DNA from: Trebouxia sp. TZW2008
Lineage: Eukaryota; Chlorophyta; Trebouxiophyceae; Trebouxiales; Trebouxiaceae
Assembly (NCBI GenBank): GCA_002118135.1
Contig: BDIU01000023.1
Span: 249,296 to 313,295 of the forward strand
Direction of reading: 5' to 3'
Length of the DNA: 64,000 nt
The notes under the pieces: model-generated
Databases searched by the model: none
Told to the model about the DNA's origin: nothing
What the model saw: the letters and a program-made list of their open reading frames with translations, nothing else
Position numbers and translations under genes: made by a program
In this document: piece after piece, positions 1-12,569 of the stretch
Position numbering within the stretch: position 1 is the stretch's first letter
Layout of the letters: each line of letters opens with the position of its first letter

Positions 1-18
1 CGGTTATTTTGAGGTATA

Positions 19-2725
19 ATGCCCTCTCGTGACCCTCCGCAGAACCCCTCACTCGCTTCCGCAAAACGGGCTGCAAGCATCGGTCAGTTGTCTCAGGCTT
101 CGAGCTTCGAGGAAGTCAGACTAGAGGATTATCGCAACACTAGCTCAGACTCTGAAGACGATCAGAACAAGAAGCGTTCAAGCGCTCCTGCAGTCAGCGC
201 TTCTCAGAAAGCCGAGTCAGGCACTAAGGTCAAGCCCACAGGACGACCACCAGCATCAGCCAGCAAGCCTGCAGCCATGCATATGATCGACGACGACAAC
301 GACCTCATTCAGCCAAATGACAAGAAGGACGTCTCATTGCGTGAGCTACACGATCCAATTGAGGGCGATTCTGCAGACATCAGTTGGAGGGGAAATTCAG
401 AAGTCAAGTCACACGCTGGTAAGACTTGAAACAGCCTGTGATAACATCTGAGGCTTCCCTTCCTGTTCCTGCCCACTTTGAACACTTGTATTGCCTTCCT
501 GTTCCTGACCACTCCCGACACCTTGCGCAACACTGCAGCTCAAGAAGCCAAAGCTCATGACCTTGCTGGAGACAATCCAAAAGATTTTGATCCCTTCAAA
601 GACGCTGAGAGAGCTGCTCAGAAGGCTGCTGCACTTGCAGCAGCTACTGTGAACAACCTGAATCTCAAAGATGTTTCATCCAAGGTATCAGCTGCCCGAC
701 CTATTTATAAGTCACGCAACTTGTCAAAGAGACATGCATACCCACTTTGCCTTGTTGTGCAGTCATCAGATACTACTTAGACGGCTGATGCAACTGGTCA
801 GTGCGTGTCAGCCGCCTAAACACTCATCAATGCTGTGCAACATACCTTACAAGCACAGTAATTGTTCAATGTCATGCATGCAAACTCGTACTCAATCATT
901 TGTTCAGTGATTGATGGTTGATCAGTCAATTGCGCAATGCATTATTTAAACCCCTTTTTGGTTAATCTGGTTGATTGCCTGATCAACTGCTGAGTTTGCT
1001 GGCATGGCTCATTGCAAGCTGACCCTGAGCTTTGTGTAAATTTGTAGTTGTTGGGGGGTGCTAGCGAGGCGAAGAAGGGCATGTTCTCCATAGCTAATGA
1101 TGTCAGCAGCTGGTGGGCCAATCTAGATCCTGGAGTCCCCAAGCCTTCACAGCCAGCCACTGCATCATCCAGATCAGCAGCAGACGCACAGCAGGTACAT
1201 GACATTCTCACATTTGCATGATTGCAATATGCAACTCGGCAGCAGATTTACAGCAGCTACATGACATGCTCATGCTTGCATGATTGCCACACCCAGATCA
1301 GCAGCAAACAAACAGCAGCTACATGTCTGTTTTTGCTTCGTTTAAGCACCATACTCTTGTTTTCATCGGTTGATACTCAGAATACTTACGTATTGGATAT
1401 TATGTGTTGGCCCCAAAGCATAAACCATTTCACGTTTTGCAGTAGATCTCAACATTTTGCGGTGCATCCCAGTGATGTATACTCTCGAATACTGAGTGTT
1501 GTTTGTCACCTATTGTGTATTGGGTGTTAAGTATGGTGATTGACTGTTGTTTCTGTACATATGCATTGCCTGAATCAGCAGGAGATGCACAGCAGGTAAA
1601 TGACATGCTCATTTTTTGGTTGTGCCTTCTGATACTGTGGATGTGTCATGCTCTTTTTGGCATGGCTGCTGTTTGTGCTGTTGATTGGATGCACTCAAGG
1701 GTATACAGCCTGGTCAGTCTCAAGTTGGTTCAGGAGCACACCACAGTAACAATAACATGCGTCTTTGCCTGTGACATGGGGCTTTCCTATGTATGATAAA
1801 CATACGGAGTGTTGTTACCGCATGGATACTACTACGCAATGACTGGGTAGAAAGGAAGAATCCCGTGTGATGCAGGGCAGCGCTGAGCTGACTGAGCTGT
1901 TCGACCTGGAGCCTACTGAGGAGCTTCTGGAGCGATTTGCTTGTGCACTTCTACAGTCCTACACTTGCACGCACAACACTTTCACTCCTGCCCAACAGGT
2001 ATGACTGCTTGGTTTCTGTTGAGCCTGGTGCATGCATGTAATTGTAGCACAATGGTTGCTTACTATGTTTATGTGAGGCTTTCAAGGCAATTTATGTGTG
2101 GTCTGCGCCTTATACGCTGCAATCTAATGCTGTAGCAAGTCCAGCATTGGCATCCATATTGTGCTTACAGATGTCACATCCAAGCATCTGTCTAATTGTG
2201 TGTGTGTGCTGCATTGCGATGCTGCACACAGCATTGCTGCATTGGGTGCATTATTCACGTCCGCGTTGTGCCTGCAGCTGCCGTTTCCAGGCACCTTGTA
2301 CATCACAGCTCAGCATACATGCTTCAGCTCTTGCACACGTGATGGTCGAGAGATTACTGTTAAGCTCAAGCACAGCCAAGTCACAAGCTCGAACAAAATT
2401 CAGCCCAAGAAAAGAGGTACAGCATCTGCTTGTTGGCAGGATCCTGAGGTGGTTGTAGCATGTTGAGCGTTACACTCCACAGTGAGGGGACTTGTGAGCC
2501 ACTGCAGATTGAGAACCTGATACCTTTCTGCACATGTATTCTGCTTTCTGCATTTGCTGAGACTTACATCTCAGCCAGATCATGTCGACTGCAGGTGAAA
2601 ACGCTGTTCTGAAGATTGCTCATGGCTCAGCAGAGCATGTGGCATTCACAGATTTCACCACAAATGAAAGCAGCGATTTGGACAGCGCTCTTGCTCTCAT
2701 TGAGCATTTGAGTGAAGCATCTTGA
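19..2725 (+). CDS. GRAM-domain protein
   Basis: Six exons join in phase: 19-418, 539-684, 1069-1194, 1876-1998, 2278-2416 and 2595-2725, giving about 354 residues. The first 180 residues are Ser/Ala-rich, with charged stretches and no visible fold. Exons 4-6 make the GRAM domain: an L-x-P-T-E-E-L-L-E-R-F entry helix, the core PFPGTLYITAQHTCFSS, then a charged strand and an end helix. GRAM domains bind membrane lipids and proteins; plant relatives (VAD1-like) pair GRAM with a VASt domain and a membrane anchor, neither of which I can find here. The stop at 2723-2725 is one reading. Directly after it another frame stays open for about 40 acidic codons, so the true 3' end may lie further on, through a frameshift or a missed intron. 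Only 18 bases precede the first ATG, so an upstream start cannot be excluded. Confidence 0.72.
1168..1612. repeat. Decayed copies of the exon-3 end and donor
   Basis: The last 35-40 bases of exon 3, with the CACAGCAG|GTACATGACAT junction (1168-1207), recur in altered form near 1225-1272, 1292-1330 and 1570-1612. All later copies lie in the following intron, and their donors are mostly broken. Confidence 0.6.
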
Positions 2726-3301
2726 CATAGATACCAACATTGAGGATGAGCAGCTTTCAACAGCCAAGAACATGCCTCTCAGGAATGCCACAAGTCCCTC
2801 TGCTGTTCTTGTCTTTGTTTGTAGCTCACTTGTATTATATACTGGCAATACTGCATGACCGAATAGACGGCACTTCGTATCACATGCTCTGACTGTTGTA
2901 TAATGATTTTCAGTGGGCCACTTCAGGGATACATGTCGTCACCATGCTGTTGTATGCTATTTCATCCTGAGATATAATCAGCATGAATCAAACCCTCTTG
3001 ATAGTTTGTAACGCATTGCAGACAGCTGCGGCATGTGTGAGCGGCTTTGCTAGCTCTGCGCATGCATGATTTCCGGACACAAGCAAATTACATGTGCTGC
3101 TTTTGCTAGAGGTGCTATGCCAGAGGTCACCCATGCTGTCCTTGGCACTATGTCCCAACATTTGTCAAGGCAAGCCTCTTCTTCCATCTGCCAGATGCCG
3201 GCTAGCAGGCCTTCACGATTCAGTGTTTGAGTCAACGACGCTGTTCACCTAGCTCGCAACATCGCAAAGCCTTCGCTGCACTTGCACATTAAGGTTGTGC
3301 A
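2726..3301. other. Intergenic, no supported gene
   Basis: The first 130 bases hold an open acidic frame that may be the true tail of the GRAM gene. After that I see no coding pattern, repeat or RNA gene. The last 100 bases should contain the promoter or 5' UTR of the F-box gene. Confidence 0.4.
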
Positions 3302-6300
3302 ATGGCAGCCCTCACTTCCTTTTCCAAGCAATTCTTTGACACTTGCCGCCTGAGATTTACCTCAACAGGTGCATCTAAGTTTGACAACGAGAACCGCACT
3401 GGCGGACCGTTTGTGCCCTTTGCAGCATCAGTCATTTGCCTCAGTTCTGACTTTGATACATCAAGGCAACAGCCAGACGTCGATCAGGATGCCGTAGACC
3501 CGGTTGCCTCTCACCCTCAAGTAAACGCAAAGCTGACTTTGACAACTATGACTTCAAACAGTCGATTTTCTGCTCTTACAGCTTGCCGGGATGAAGTTTC
3601 TGCTTAGCTCGCGTCTTGTTGTGCGGGGTGTGTCACATGCCTTTCCTGCTGCTTATTGCAAGCCAACTTCTATAATGCTGCTTGGACGTCACTGCAGGAG
3701 CTGCCAATGGATGTTGGACTACAAGCTGTGCGCAAGCTTCTGCCAGGCGCTGCAGACCATCTACAGTCTGTCATGCAACCGTTTGTGCAAGAGCACAACT
3801 CGATCAGAGATGCAGCAGAGGTTTGTGGTGCACCCCACTTGTAAAATTGTGCTATTGCAGCTTCCGATAAGTATGCTCTGACCCACTCATGCAATTCAGG
3901 AAAAGATATACATGGATATGATAAGAAGCTGCAAGCCTCAGCCTCTGCTCAAATTGCCAGACGAGGTTTTACATCTAGTTTCATCTCACCTACCACCCAC
4001 AAGCGCTGCACAGCTGCAGAAGACCTGCAAGCACATGCACTCACTGCTAGATGATGACAGGTAAGGCACGAAATGGCCGCTCGCCATGACTGGTCTCTGC
4101 TTGTCTGGCATGCACATGACGATGAGCTGGCATGCACATGATGTTGGTCTTGCATGCACAGCAACCACTTTCGCTTCTTCCAATTGATGGGCCACAATGC
4201 TTCAGGCTTTGGCAAGACAAGCTGAGGACACAGCACCCATACTGGTTTTCTGCTGGCATTGAGCCAAGCGCAGCTTTGCAGCATGGGCAGACCTGGAAGC
4301 AGCTGATGCTGTCTGCCTGCCAGCTGCGCAACCAACCTGATTCACACAGCAAGCCTGATGCTACAAGCCTAGAAGTCTGCAGCACAACACAGACTGTCTG
4401 GGAAACAGGTGTGTGAGCAGCATGCAAGATGCATGCAGGTCTGCTCTTGTTTTGGTAGAGAAAGAAACACAAGAAAAGCTGCCCTTGTTTGTGTAATGCT
4501 GCAAGAGGCATACCATCTGGCTTCTGCTTTTGAGCAATTGCAGCTTTACATTATAAGCCTGTTTTGAATCACACTGTGTTGGTCGCAGGCAGTGCACCAC
4601 AAATAGACTTTCAGCTCTGCTGGGCGGCGTATCATGCAGCAACAGCTAGCCTGAGGAACCCAGTGCAACTCAAGCTGTCAACTCTAAACGTCAACTCTAT
4701 GCTAGACCTGGTCCATTTCCTGTGGTTTGACCAGTGCCAATTGACAAGAGGGGCAGCATGCTTGGCAAAGGTATGAACCCAGGCTGTGTGCATTGCAAGT
4801 TTCAACTAGTGAAACCGCCGCGGCGGTGTCCACCTGGTGGGGCGTGGGTGTGGGAAGAGTGCAGGTCCCAAGTTTATATTTCCAAGATTTGTGGCCTTAG
4901 CCCTTTTCAGTGTGCGGATAAGTTGTAGCACAACTGCTCAACATGTGGGGTTGCATTTATGCATTTTGATCACGATCCACTTTCAAGTATGTACGTAGTG
5001 AGTAGTGTGTCTGCTGATCGTCTGGTACAGACTGGCGTTGCAAAGCTAGACTGCATACTGCGTGCAATGTTGCTTCATATGTAAACTTTCAGCACAACTG
5101 CTATCACCGCCTGAATGGACAAGTCAGGGCTTGATATTGTTGGCATCAAACTTTCTGCCCTGATGTGCCATCTTGTGCAGGCGGTCGCTCTCTTGGCACA
5201 CGACTTGCTGTCTCCAGCCAGCAGCAGCTGCAGTACAATTGCTGTCACTGCCTGAGTTGCAATATTGAGGTGGTGTGTAGTTCATGCATCTTCGCATTGA
5301 ACGCTGTTTCCTGCAGGAGGTAGCACTACTGGCAGATGACTTCCTGTACCCAGACTGCCAGCAGCAGCTGCAGCAAAGTGGTAGTGATATGACAGCAGCT
5401 GCTGAGGCTCAATTCAAGAGCTGCTGGAGATATGCTTGTGGCAAAATCCCGTCATCACCATCTGAACTACACATCTTTGCTCTGACATGGCGTTGTCTGC
5501 AGGCGGTGGCACTCCTAGTAGATCATTTCCTGTCTACAGACGCTGAGCAGCAGCTGCAGCACGCTGACAGTGATGTGAGTTCAGCTGCCAAGGCTGCTGA
5601 GGTTTACCTTGTAGAGCTGTTGGAGATGCGGGTCTGGCAACACACCGTGATGACCATCACAAATGCTTCTGACTTTCATCGGGCGTGCATGTATCAAGCC
5701 AGAGGTATGTCCCTGTCTGCGCGCATGCATTGTTTTCTGACATTGGTGGTTGGTCAGGAGCAAGAGGCAATGTCTGCATGCTTGTGCTTGTTTTGTGATG
5801 CTGTTGAATGCCAGAGAAGAGTGTTGCAGCAGGCTGTTTTTGTCACGTTGCAAATTATTGCATGATCGCCGACAGTTTGAGTTTGCAATTTGTTCCTGAT
5901 AGTAATCATAGACAGCCTCGCAAATTCAAAACGTTACAGTGCTGTCACAGCTGTTGTACTGCACTAGATGCTGCTGATCAAAGATGGCATATTTAAAGTG
6001 TGAGGCGCATCCTTGCAGGCCATCCAATCACCCTCCCAACACCTCAAAGCTCAACACTTGACTGGTTTGGCAACCAGTAAGGTTGGGATGACTTGAAGGG
6101 CGCTTTGGCTGTGGTGGCAGCCCCTGACACCCCCACTGGTGCCCTGATTCCCCTTGGGTATGAGGACCCCCTTCACCCGGCCACCTGGCGCCTCCTTAAA
6201 CAGCAGGCTGTGTCTCTGTTGGAGGCGTTGAATGGGTCTGCTAATGCTGCACAGGTCAGTCTGCTGCTGCTCTGGCATGAAAGTGCTGGACTGTGTTTGA

Positions 6301-8649
6301 GTTCAGTTGCATTCGCCCAGTCAGGTCACGGGCTTTAACTTATAATCATCCAACCATGACAGCGATGATGTTTCTGAATGGCTGACATAGCTGCTGCTGA
6401 CCCCTGCTGCATCATATGATACAAGCACCTACTGCCTGTCTGTGCAGGGACAGTGACACCTTGCTAAAATCTGCTGCTCTTGAGGCGTCGTGGTTGCTTT
6501 GTGTGCGTTTCCTTGCCTGTATGCGGGCATGAACTGCTGTCGTGTGCACATCTGGCTGGAGCAGCAGGCCACTTTGCATTTACAGATCTACAAACGCCCG
6601 TGAAGCCTTTGCGTTTACAAATGTATGCATCCTCAACATCTTTGGGATGCAGGAGGACATTCACAGCGCCCCTGGTCTGGCATCTGACGCTTCACAGAAT
6701 ACAGTCAGGCTGCCTCCATATGATGCCTGCAGAGCGCACCACAAGCAGGCTGGTACAACTCTGCTAGCACGGCGAGAATACGCATTGTCTCCTGCAACCA
6801 GAGTGCATTTGCAGTGCATCAGGGTTTACAGTTGGCATGGACGCACTGCAGCTTTGTGTAAATGCTTTGTCGCAGCAGCACTTGCTTACTTGTCTTGAAC
6901 ATCTTGTCAGGCACTGCACATGAACAGCAGCCCAAGATGTTTTCATCCCAGCACCAAAAACTGTTGAATGCATCAACCCTGTTGGTGCAGTGAGATTGAC
7001 TACCATCACTAAGCAGCTGTGGAGCACCAGCTTTCTTGTATTAGCCTGAGCCATTTGTGTTGTGACTGCAGAATGGTCTCTCACTGGAGATGGTGGGAGG
7101 TTGCATGTGCCAATGCACGCATGTGGCTGGCGGCCAAGCAGCCACTCAGAGCTGCGCATGTTGCCAAATTGTGCCTCAGGCAATTTCCAGAGAATGGCGA
7201 TGGCGTAGCATGGGCCCTTGAGGTCGCAGCAGAAGCATACTACCAACACTGGAAGCAGACAGGTACGCGGTAGGCTGACAGTGCATTGGTCAATATGTAC
7301 ACCTCGTCACAAAGGCTTGGGTTGGCTTGATTTGTAGCTTGATGAAGCCATTGTAGAGGGCAACTTGTTTGAGATCGTGCTGCATATGCATCAGCTCGGA
7401 TGTGAAGTATGTCACAGATACTGACTTGTGCATCAGGCCTTTTCGCACCAACTCAGGGGGCATGTGGGTGATTGTGCCCTGGGTGGCTGTCTGTTTGGGG
7501 TCCGAGTAGATACGGCTGCATGTGAAGCAATCGCAGTCATGCTCTCCCTGGATGTTGTGACCATTTGCTTTGAGCACTGTCAAGGCTACAATTCCATGAT
7601 CATGGGCATCAGTGATGCGCACGCAATGCTTTTGTGTATGAATGCATCAGTCATCATGCAAGTCTGCAATGTCTTGATTACAGGGCCAATCCACACGTCA
7701 GGTTGGTTTGCTCAAATGTATATTGAAGGCGATGCTTATTGGGGCTTGCTGCATGGGCTCAGCAGCAAAGGCATCAGCATAGTCAAAGGCCCTTGGACCT
7801 CTCTTCTGTAAGCCCTTCAGGACAAAGAGCAAGGCCTGTTCAGCAGAGTGACCAAAGTAGCACTGGGCCTGATCAAGTATCAGGGCCAGATCATTCCAGG
7901 CAAGCAGGCTGATTGCCAACTGCCTTGCACATTGCCTCAAAGCAGGGCAGGTGCAGCATCGCAGCATTCAGAAAGCTTCTTTTTCCAAGAAGTAAAAGAT
8001 CTTGTCTCTAGAGTATATCCGGTCAGGCATGTTTGTGAGGCCTCAGACAGACTGTGGCAGCTGTTTTCTGCTCTTCAAGCGCAGGCACAAGCTGTAGCGG
8101 ATATCATGTTTCTGGTGAATGGAAGAGCTGTACCCAGTCCCTTGTCTCCTTCTTGATCTTGCACATCTTGATGTGCTTCAAGTCTCTTCTTAGCTTTCTG
8201 GCGGTGAGATGAGTCACCACAGCAATTTCCTCAGCAATTTCATTGCTGTGTTTCTTTCAATGCTAATTACAGAGAGTGTATTCATATTTGTTTTGTACTG
8301 GTTATGCCTGGTACAGTGGGCAAGAGAATGACGTCAAGTCCCTGTTGTTTTGGCATCTCCTGAGTACGTGTACATGCATTTCTTGTGTGTTAATGTATGT
8401 TGCAGCTTTTGATAAGTCCATTTGGCTATACATCAAGCGTGTGTGTAGCATCCTGCTTTTACAACCGATGATTGCCGTTGTTGATTGTCGTTCATAAACC
8501 CGCTTTCCTTGTCGATTGTCTTTCATAGATGCATTCGGCAAGGGCATGTTTTCTGCCAATAACTTTCTGATCAAAACTATATGTATTACCTGTAGCGTTT
8601 GTCTGAACATGAGCCATCCCCTGCAGCTGCAATCGCTTCTGAAAACTGA
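3302..8649 (+). CDS. F-box protein with helical C-terminal region
   Basis: Exons I can support: 3302-3368 (tentative start), 3663-3820, 3900-4060, 4206-4408, 4589-4770, 5503-5704, 6019-6254, about 7072-7262, 7990-8114 and 8596-8649. The F-box is in 3900-4060: LPDEVLHLVSSHLPP, then QLQKTCKHMHSLLDDD. The next exon carries a LWQDKL...WKQL segment, common directly after F-boxes. F-box proteins are substrate receptors of SCF ubiquitin ligases, binding Skp1 through this motif. Downstream exons are alpha-helical; 7072-7262 looks like a TPR- or HEAT-type helical pair, but I do not recognise the substrate domain. Two problems remain: an in-frame TAA at 6078-6080, and a phase break between 6254 and 7072 where at least one exon is missing from my model. 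The gene could be damaged. The F-box call is firm; the full model is not. Confidence 0.62.
5179..5704. repeat. Triplicated exon of the F-box gene
   Basis: Three copies of an acceptor plus exon start reading AVALL-x-x-x-x-L: 5179-5245 (decayed), 5312-5430 (partly open) and 5503-5704 (full length, with a good donor). The last copy is taken as the working exon because its phases fit both neighbours. Confidence 0.7.
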
Positions 8650-9234
8650 TTAAAGCAACTATCTTTTGCGGAAAGCAATATTGCAGCTGAGACTGTCATG
8701 GACTCAGCTACAGTTGTTTGTGCTGTGACCGTTTGCAATTTTGGAAAGAGCGGCTTGCAAGACATGGCTGCAACCTGAAGACTACAAGGTCTGTGACCTT
8801 CATTGCACATTGCACCTGTATCAGGCTGATACAGGTGCAATGTGCACACACACAGCGCATTTGCCAACATTGATGTCCCTCGTACCTCCGCTGGTGAATT
8901 TCGCCGATATGGTGTGGCACCAGAGGACTGCTGCATTGCTACGCTCATGCTGCTTCACTGATCTGGCAGCCGCATGCTCTGATTCTGAGTTGAACTGCAA
9001 CAGATGAACTTACATACGGACAGATTCTTTGTCAGATTTCGGAAGCCCTCAAGTCAAAGCAGTTCAGTGATTTTTCTGGTGTCCCACGCCACGTGTAGCT
9101 CGACTTGCCGTTTTCAATGCGAAAGAATCCCTTGGCGAGAGATCGGTGAGGGCTTGGCTTGCGTTGGCGCAGTTTTGCGGGCTGGCAGGCCTGTCACTGT
9201 TTGCTGACAGGGGTTTGCCACACTGGACCGCAAC
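8650..9234. other. Intergenic or unresolved 5' exons
   Basis: Besides the palindrome, short open frames at 8870-8990 and 9005-9205 look weakly coding on the + strand, but I cannot link them in phase to either neighbour. They may be 5' exons of the gene at 9235. Confidence 0.3.
8804..8846. repeat. Perfect 43-bp palindrome
   Basis: Two 21-base arms (8804-8824 and 8826-8846) are exact reverse complements around one central G. A 1-base loop cannot be an RNA hairpin loop as such, but the DNA could form a cruciform. It lies between the F-box gene and the next gene, in sequence with no clear coding role. Confidence 0.9.
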
Positions 9235-9731
9235 ATGGTGCTAGGCAGCAACGACAGACCAGCTGACAGCGATATCGAGTAAGTTGCATCGTGAGCATGA
9301 CATCTACTTTCCGCACGCTGTTGAAGCTCCAGTCTGTTAGTCTGTGCTATGCTTGCAGCGCACTGGTTTCCTGGACTTGTGAGACTCTTTTTGCTGGAGA
9401 GTCCTTCGCCAACTGGTGGTGGGAATTTGTCACGGGATACACATTCAAAACCGCACCAGCTGGCGTTCAGCCTCAGGAGCTCCTAGTGTGGCTGGAGGAT
9501 CTGTATGACCTGAGGCACACTGCCAGGCTGGAGATTTCATCCATTCCCGAGGCTGACATGAGGAATGTCGTACGGAATCTGGAGCCCTTGTTGTCGAACT
9601 TGACCGGGGAGAACGTCTGGAGTACAATTTTAGAAGCTGTAATGGACGGCTTCCAGCTGTTTGGGGACATTGAGGTTGGTGACGCTCTTGTACTTGCTCA
9701 ACAGCTTGTTCATGCGCATGCTGCAAATTAA
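9235..9731 (+). CDS. Unrecognised two-exon protein
   Basis: Exons 9235-9278 and 9359-9731 join in phase 2 and give about 138 residues ending in TAA. The protein has an aromatic patch (ANWWWEFVTGYTF) and then mostly amphipathic helix. The exon could begin upstream at about 9211, after a good acceptor, so the ATG at 9235 may be internal and 5' exons may be missing. A donor-like GT at 9675 also allows splicing onward to later exons, making this the front of the next gene. I recognise no family. Confidence 0.4.
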
Positions 9732-9998
9732 TGCATCTCTGCTATATGCAGCGATGCGCAACATTCCTTCTGCATTGAAACAGTGCATGCTTAATGCACA
9801 GCGTCATACTGTACATGAGACCTTGTGAAGCCAATTGCAAGGTGTCTTGCTCAAACACTGCTGCAACAATAGCAGTTTTGTTTGCTGATGCAGAGACTGA
9901 AGCAAATGCACCATATGTTTGCCACACAAATCAGGCGTTCAGTAAAGTGCCCGTGGTGTCATGGCATTAATGCGCATGCTCCAATAGGACTTCAACTC

Positions 9999-11856
9999 AC
10001 CCTGTCTAGCAGCAAACAGGCCAGCGGTGACATCACATCTACGCTGGACAGAGTCTTTGAGAAGGAGTACGTCACCAACCAAATCTGTTCTTGCAATGGA
10101 CAGATCAACATCTATGGGACATACCAGCACTTGGACCTGCAAGCCTTGGGGCACAAGTTGGTCATGCAAATCCCCAGAAAGGCTCAGGTATGTCTGCCAC
10201 CATGTGCAAGATGTACACGCAATGTTTGCCTTCGTGGTGCTGATGCTGCCACTCGTTATGTGTAAACATTTGTTGTGGTAATGTTGGCAGTCAGTCCAAC
10301 ACTGCCCTTGGCAATGCACTGACTTGGCAGGTGAAGACATTTGTCCACATGAATCATTTGCGGTGTGTGTCAAAGCCTTTGTGTTTTGGCAATGTTGAAC
10401 CTGTCCATTGGTCTGTCTGCCTGTCTGTACCTCAACAGTTTCAGCTGCGCATGCTGTGAAGTTCGGCTCCTTGAGAAGAGCTATTGCTTGCAGGAACACC
10501 GGGATGGCGCCTGGGGTCCTACAGTATCCTATGCAGCAACTTTGAATCTGCGCAAACATTGCTCAGCTGATTTGCAAGCTGAAGGCAAGTGCTACTTCAA
10601 CTTGCTGGGTGTGATCTACCTGAAGACAGACGAGGGAGGAGACCCATCATATGCTACGATTGTCAATGACACCTTCTATTCTGCTGTATGAGTGGAGAAT
10701 TGCCGTGGCGATCACAGACATGTGTCCTTAGAGGATGTGCTGTCCCACAGCAACAGCGTGGTGTACCTTGCATACACACGTGCCACAGCACATGCCAGGT
10801 ATGCAGCTTGCAAGCATACACACACTGTGACGGCAGCAATTCATGAGCTGTTACAAGCATGATTTTACCTCATCTTCCTGCTTCAAACATGCTTTCTTGC
10901 AAGACAGCAACAACTATCCTGAATGCTGATGATGAGCGTTGTGACAGTCTTGCCAAAGCTTGCAATCATATTTCATGCGACGTCTGCATAGGTTGTCATG
11001 CTTTGACACCCAGCACATATAGCAGCAAGTCTTTGTCACACACCAAGTGTGAATTGTTGCAGCGCTGTGCCCATGGAAGTTGCTGAGGACAACTCTCAAG
11101 TGGAAGACTCAGACAAGAATCTTAGGCATTCGTCAGGCCAAGTGAGCCCAACAGAGCTGTCTTCTGAGGAGGAGGAGGAGGAGCTTGATGATGATGACGT
11201 CAATCCTGATGTATGCAGTCATGTGAGTCCAGCGCAGCCAGCTGAACTTCAGACTAGCTCTGGGATTGCTGGAGGGTTTGGCGCTGCTGACCCAGTTCGG
11301 TCTCAGGACGAAATTTCCCTATTAGCTGCACAACAGGCCCCTGTGGTGCCCCACCTCAAGAGGCAGCACAAGTCAGCTGCTGCTGCCTTGCCAGTTGCTG
11401 GCGAGGCGCTTTACATTGAGGATACTTTTCTCAAAGCACATGCAGAGGCTTCCAGGGAGAAAGAATCTTCCACAGCAGATGACAGCATGTGGGTGCCTCA
11501 AGTTGTGACTTGCTGTAAAAGCATTTAAGTGTTCATGCAGTTTGTGCACCAAGACAGAAAGACTGCTTTTGGGCTGACAATGCATTAACACTGTGGAGTC
11601 GGAGCAGGTTTCATCAAGGCGTATAACCTTGTGTGTGTGACACATTTATGCATTCTGTTTGTGTTGCCATCATCTGTGCGCATGCAAGCTATGCAGTCTG
11701 CTATCTTCTGCCAGAGCAGTAAATTGCTATGTGCAGGAAAGGATCCGCAACTCCTGCAAAGAGCGGCAAAGTCCCAAAGCTTGCAGTTGGGCTAATTGGA
11801 GCATGTGTGGTCGCTGTGATTGGCAGCAGGATCTGCAGGGAGCGCAAGAAGCGCTA
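9999..11856 (+). CDS. Unrecognised protein, acidic segment and possible C-terminal anchor
   Basis: Stretches that look coding on the + strand: an exon ending at 10187, another starting near 10332 after a TGGCAG acceptor, 10460-10688, 11070-11480 (acidic, with runs of Glu and Asp) and 11736-11856. In one frame the last stretch gives a Lys-rich linker, one hydrophobic helix (LAVGLIGACVVAVIGS) and a basic tail RICRERKKR before TAG, typical of a tail-anchored membrane protein. Phases between these pieces do not all fit, so the model is incomplete. A GRAM/VASt protein also ends in such an anchor, but I see no VASt signature. The start is unknown. Confidence 0.3.
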
Positions 11857-12569
11857 GAATGCTGGCGCACGTCAGGTGAAGGTCATCAAGTTGCTTTTTT
11901 CTTTTTGCTGTGCTGTGTAATCAATGAAGTTGCAGTGATTTTACAGCTTTATTTCCTGCTGACAAGCTAGCTGGCAAGTCTGTCTTACAAAGCTGGCAGG
12001 CTTGTAATTGCATTGACCCCTTTAGCTGCTCTCAGCCTGCCACTTGCATGTGCTCCTATGCCAATTTGTTTGCATGCACTGTATTCAACATACATGACAC
12101 AGCTGCCTTTTGCGAGCTAGCGGTCCAGTCTCGTGCAAAACATATGTTCTGGCTTTGCAGGTCAATGGGTGTTGCCTGTTCCCCGGTGGCCCTGATCTGG
12201 CAGCATGGGATACACCCTCTGGAAGAAATGTGGAAAAAACTTGATCTGATCATGCCCTCCAGTTACGATGTACAAGATCTTCACACGTCTTGCTACCTTG
12301 ACTTAAGTGTGCTTACAACCTACTTCTGCCCCTTGAAAAAGATCTCTGTTTGAACAACTTTGACCACAGTCAGTGCTAAATTTTAACGCCACCCCAGCTG
12401 GGGCTCTGCAGACACACTGGTTGCGCTCCTAAGCTTGCTATGACTCCATGCTGCTCCTGGTTCAACGCCAGCAGTCATAACGCCAGCCTGCGAGCTGAAG
12501 GTGGGTGCGATCAACGCCAGGGCTTCGCCATACGCTCCCGAATAGGTGCGCATATAGTTTGATGTCCAT
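11857..12569. promoter_or_regulatory. Upstream region of the M16 gene with a repeated AACGCCA motif
   Basis: No gene is supported here. AACGCCA occurs near 12384, 12463, 12480 and 12512, the last three as AACGCCAG, all within 190 bases of the M16 start codon. This could be a promoter element; function is inference. Confidence 0.35.

Noticed and set aside
6078..6080. Non-standard genetic code with TAA/TAG as Gln, as in some ulvophyte algae
   Set aside because: Virilizer, with about 2600 codons, has no TAA or TAG inside its exons, and GPN2 ends at TAG at the expected length. One internal TAA does not support recoding.
10027..10559. A minus-strand gene opposite 9939-10559
   Set aside because: The frame is open, but it has no acceptor or donor in phase and lies opposite plus-strand exons with good splice sites.
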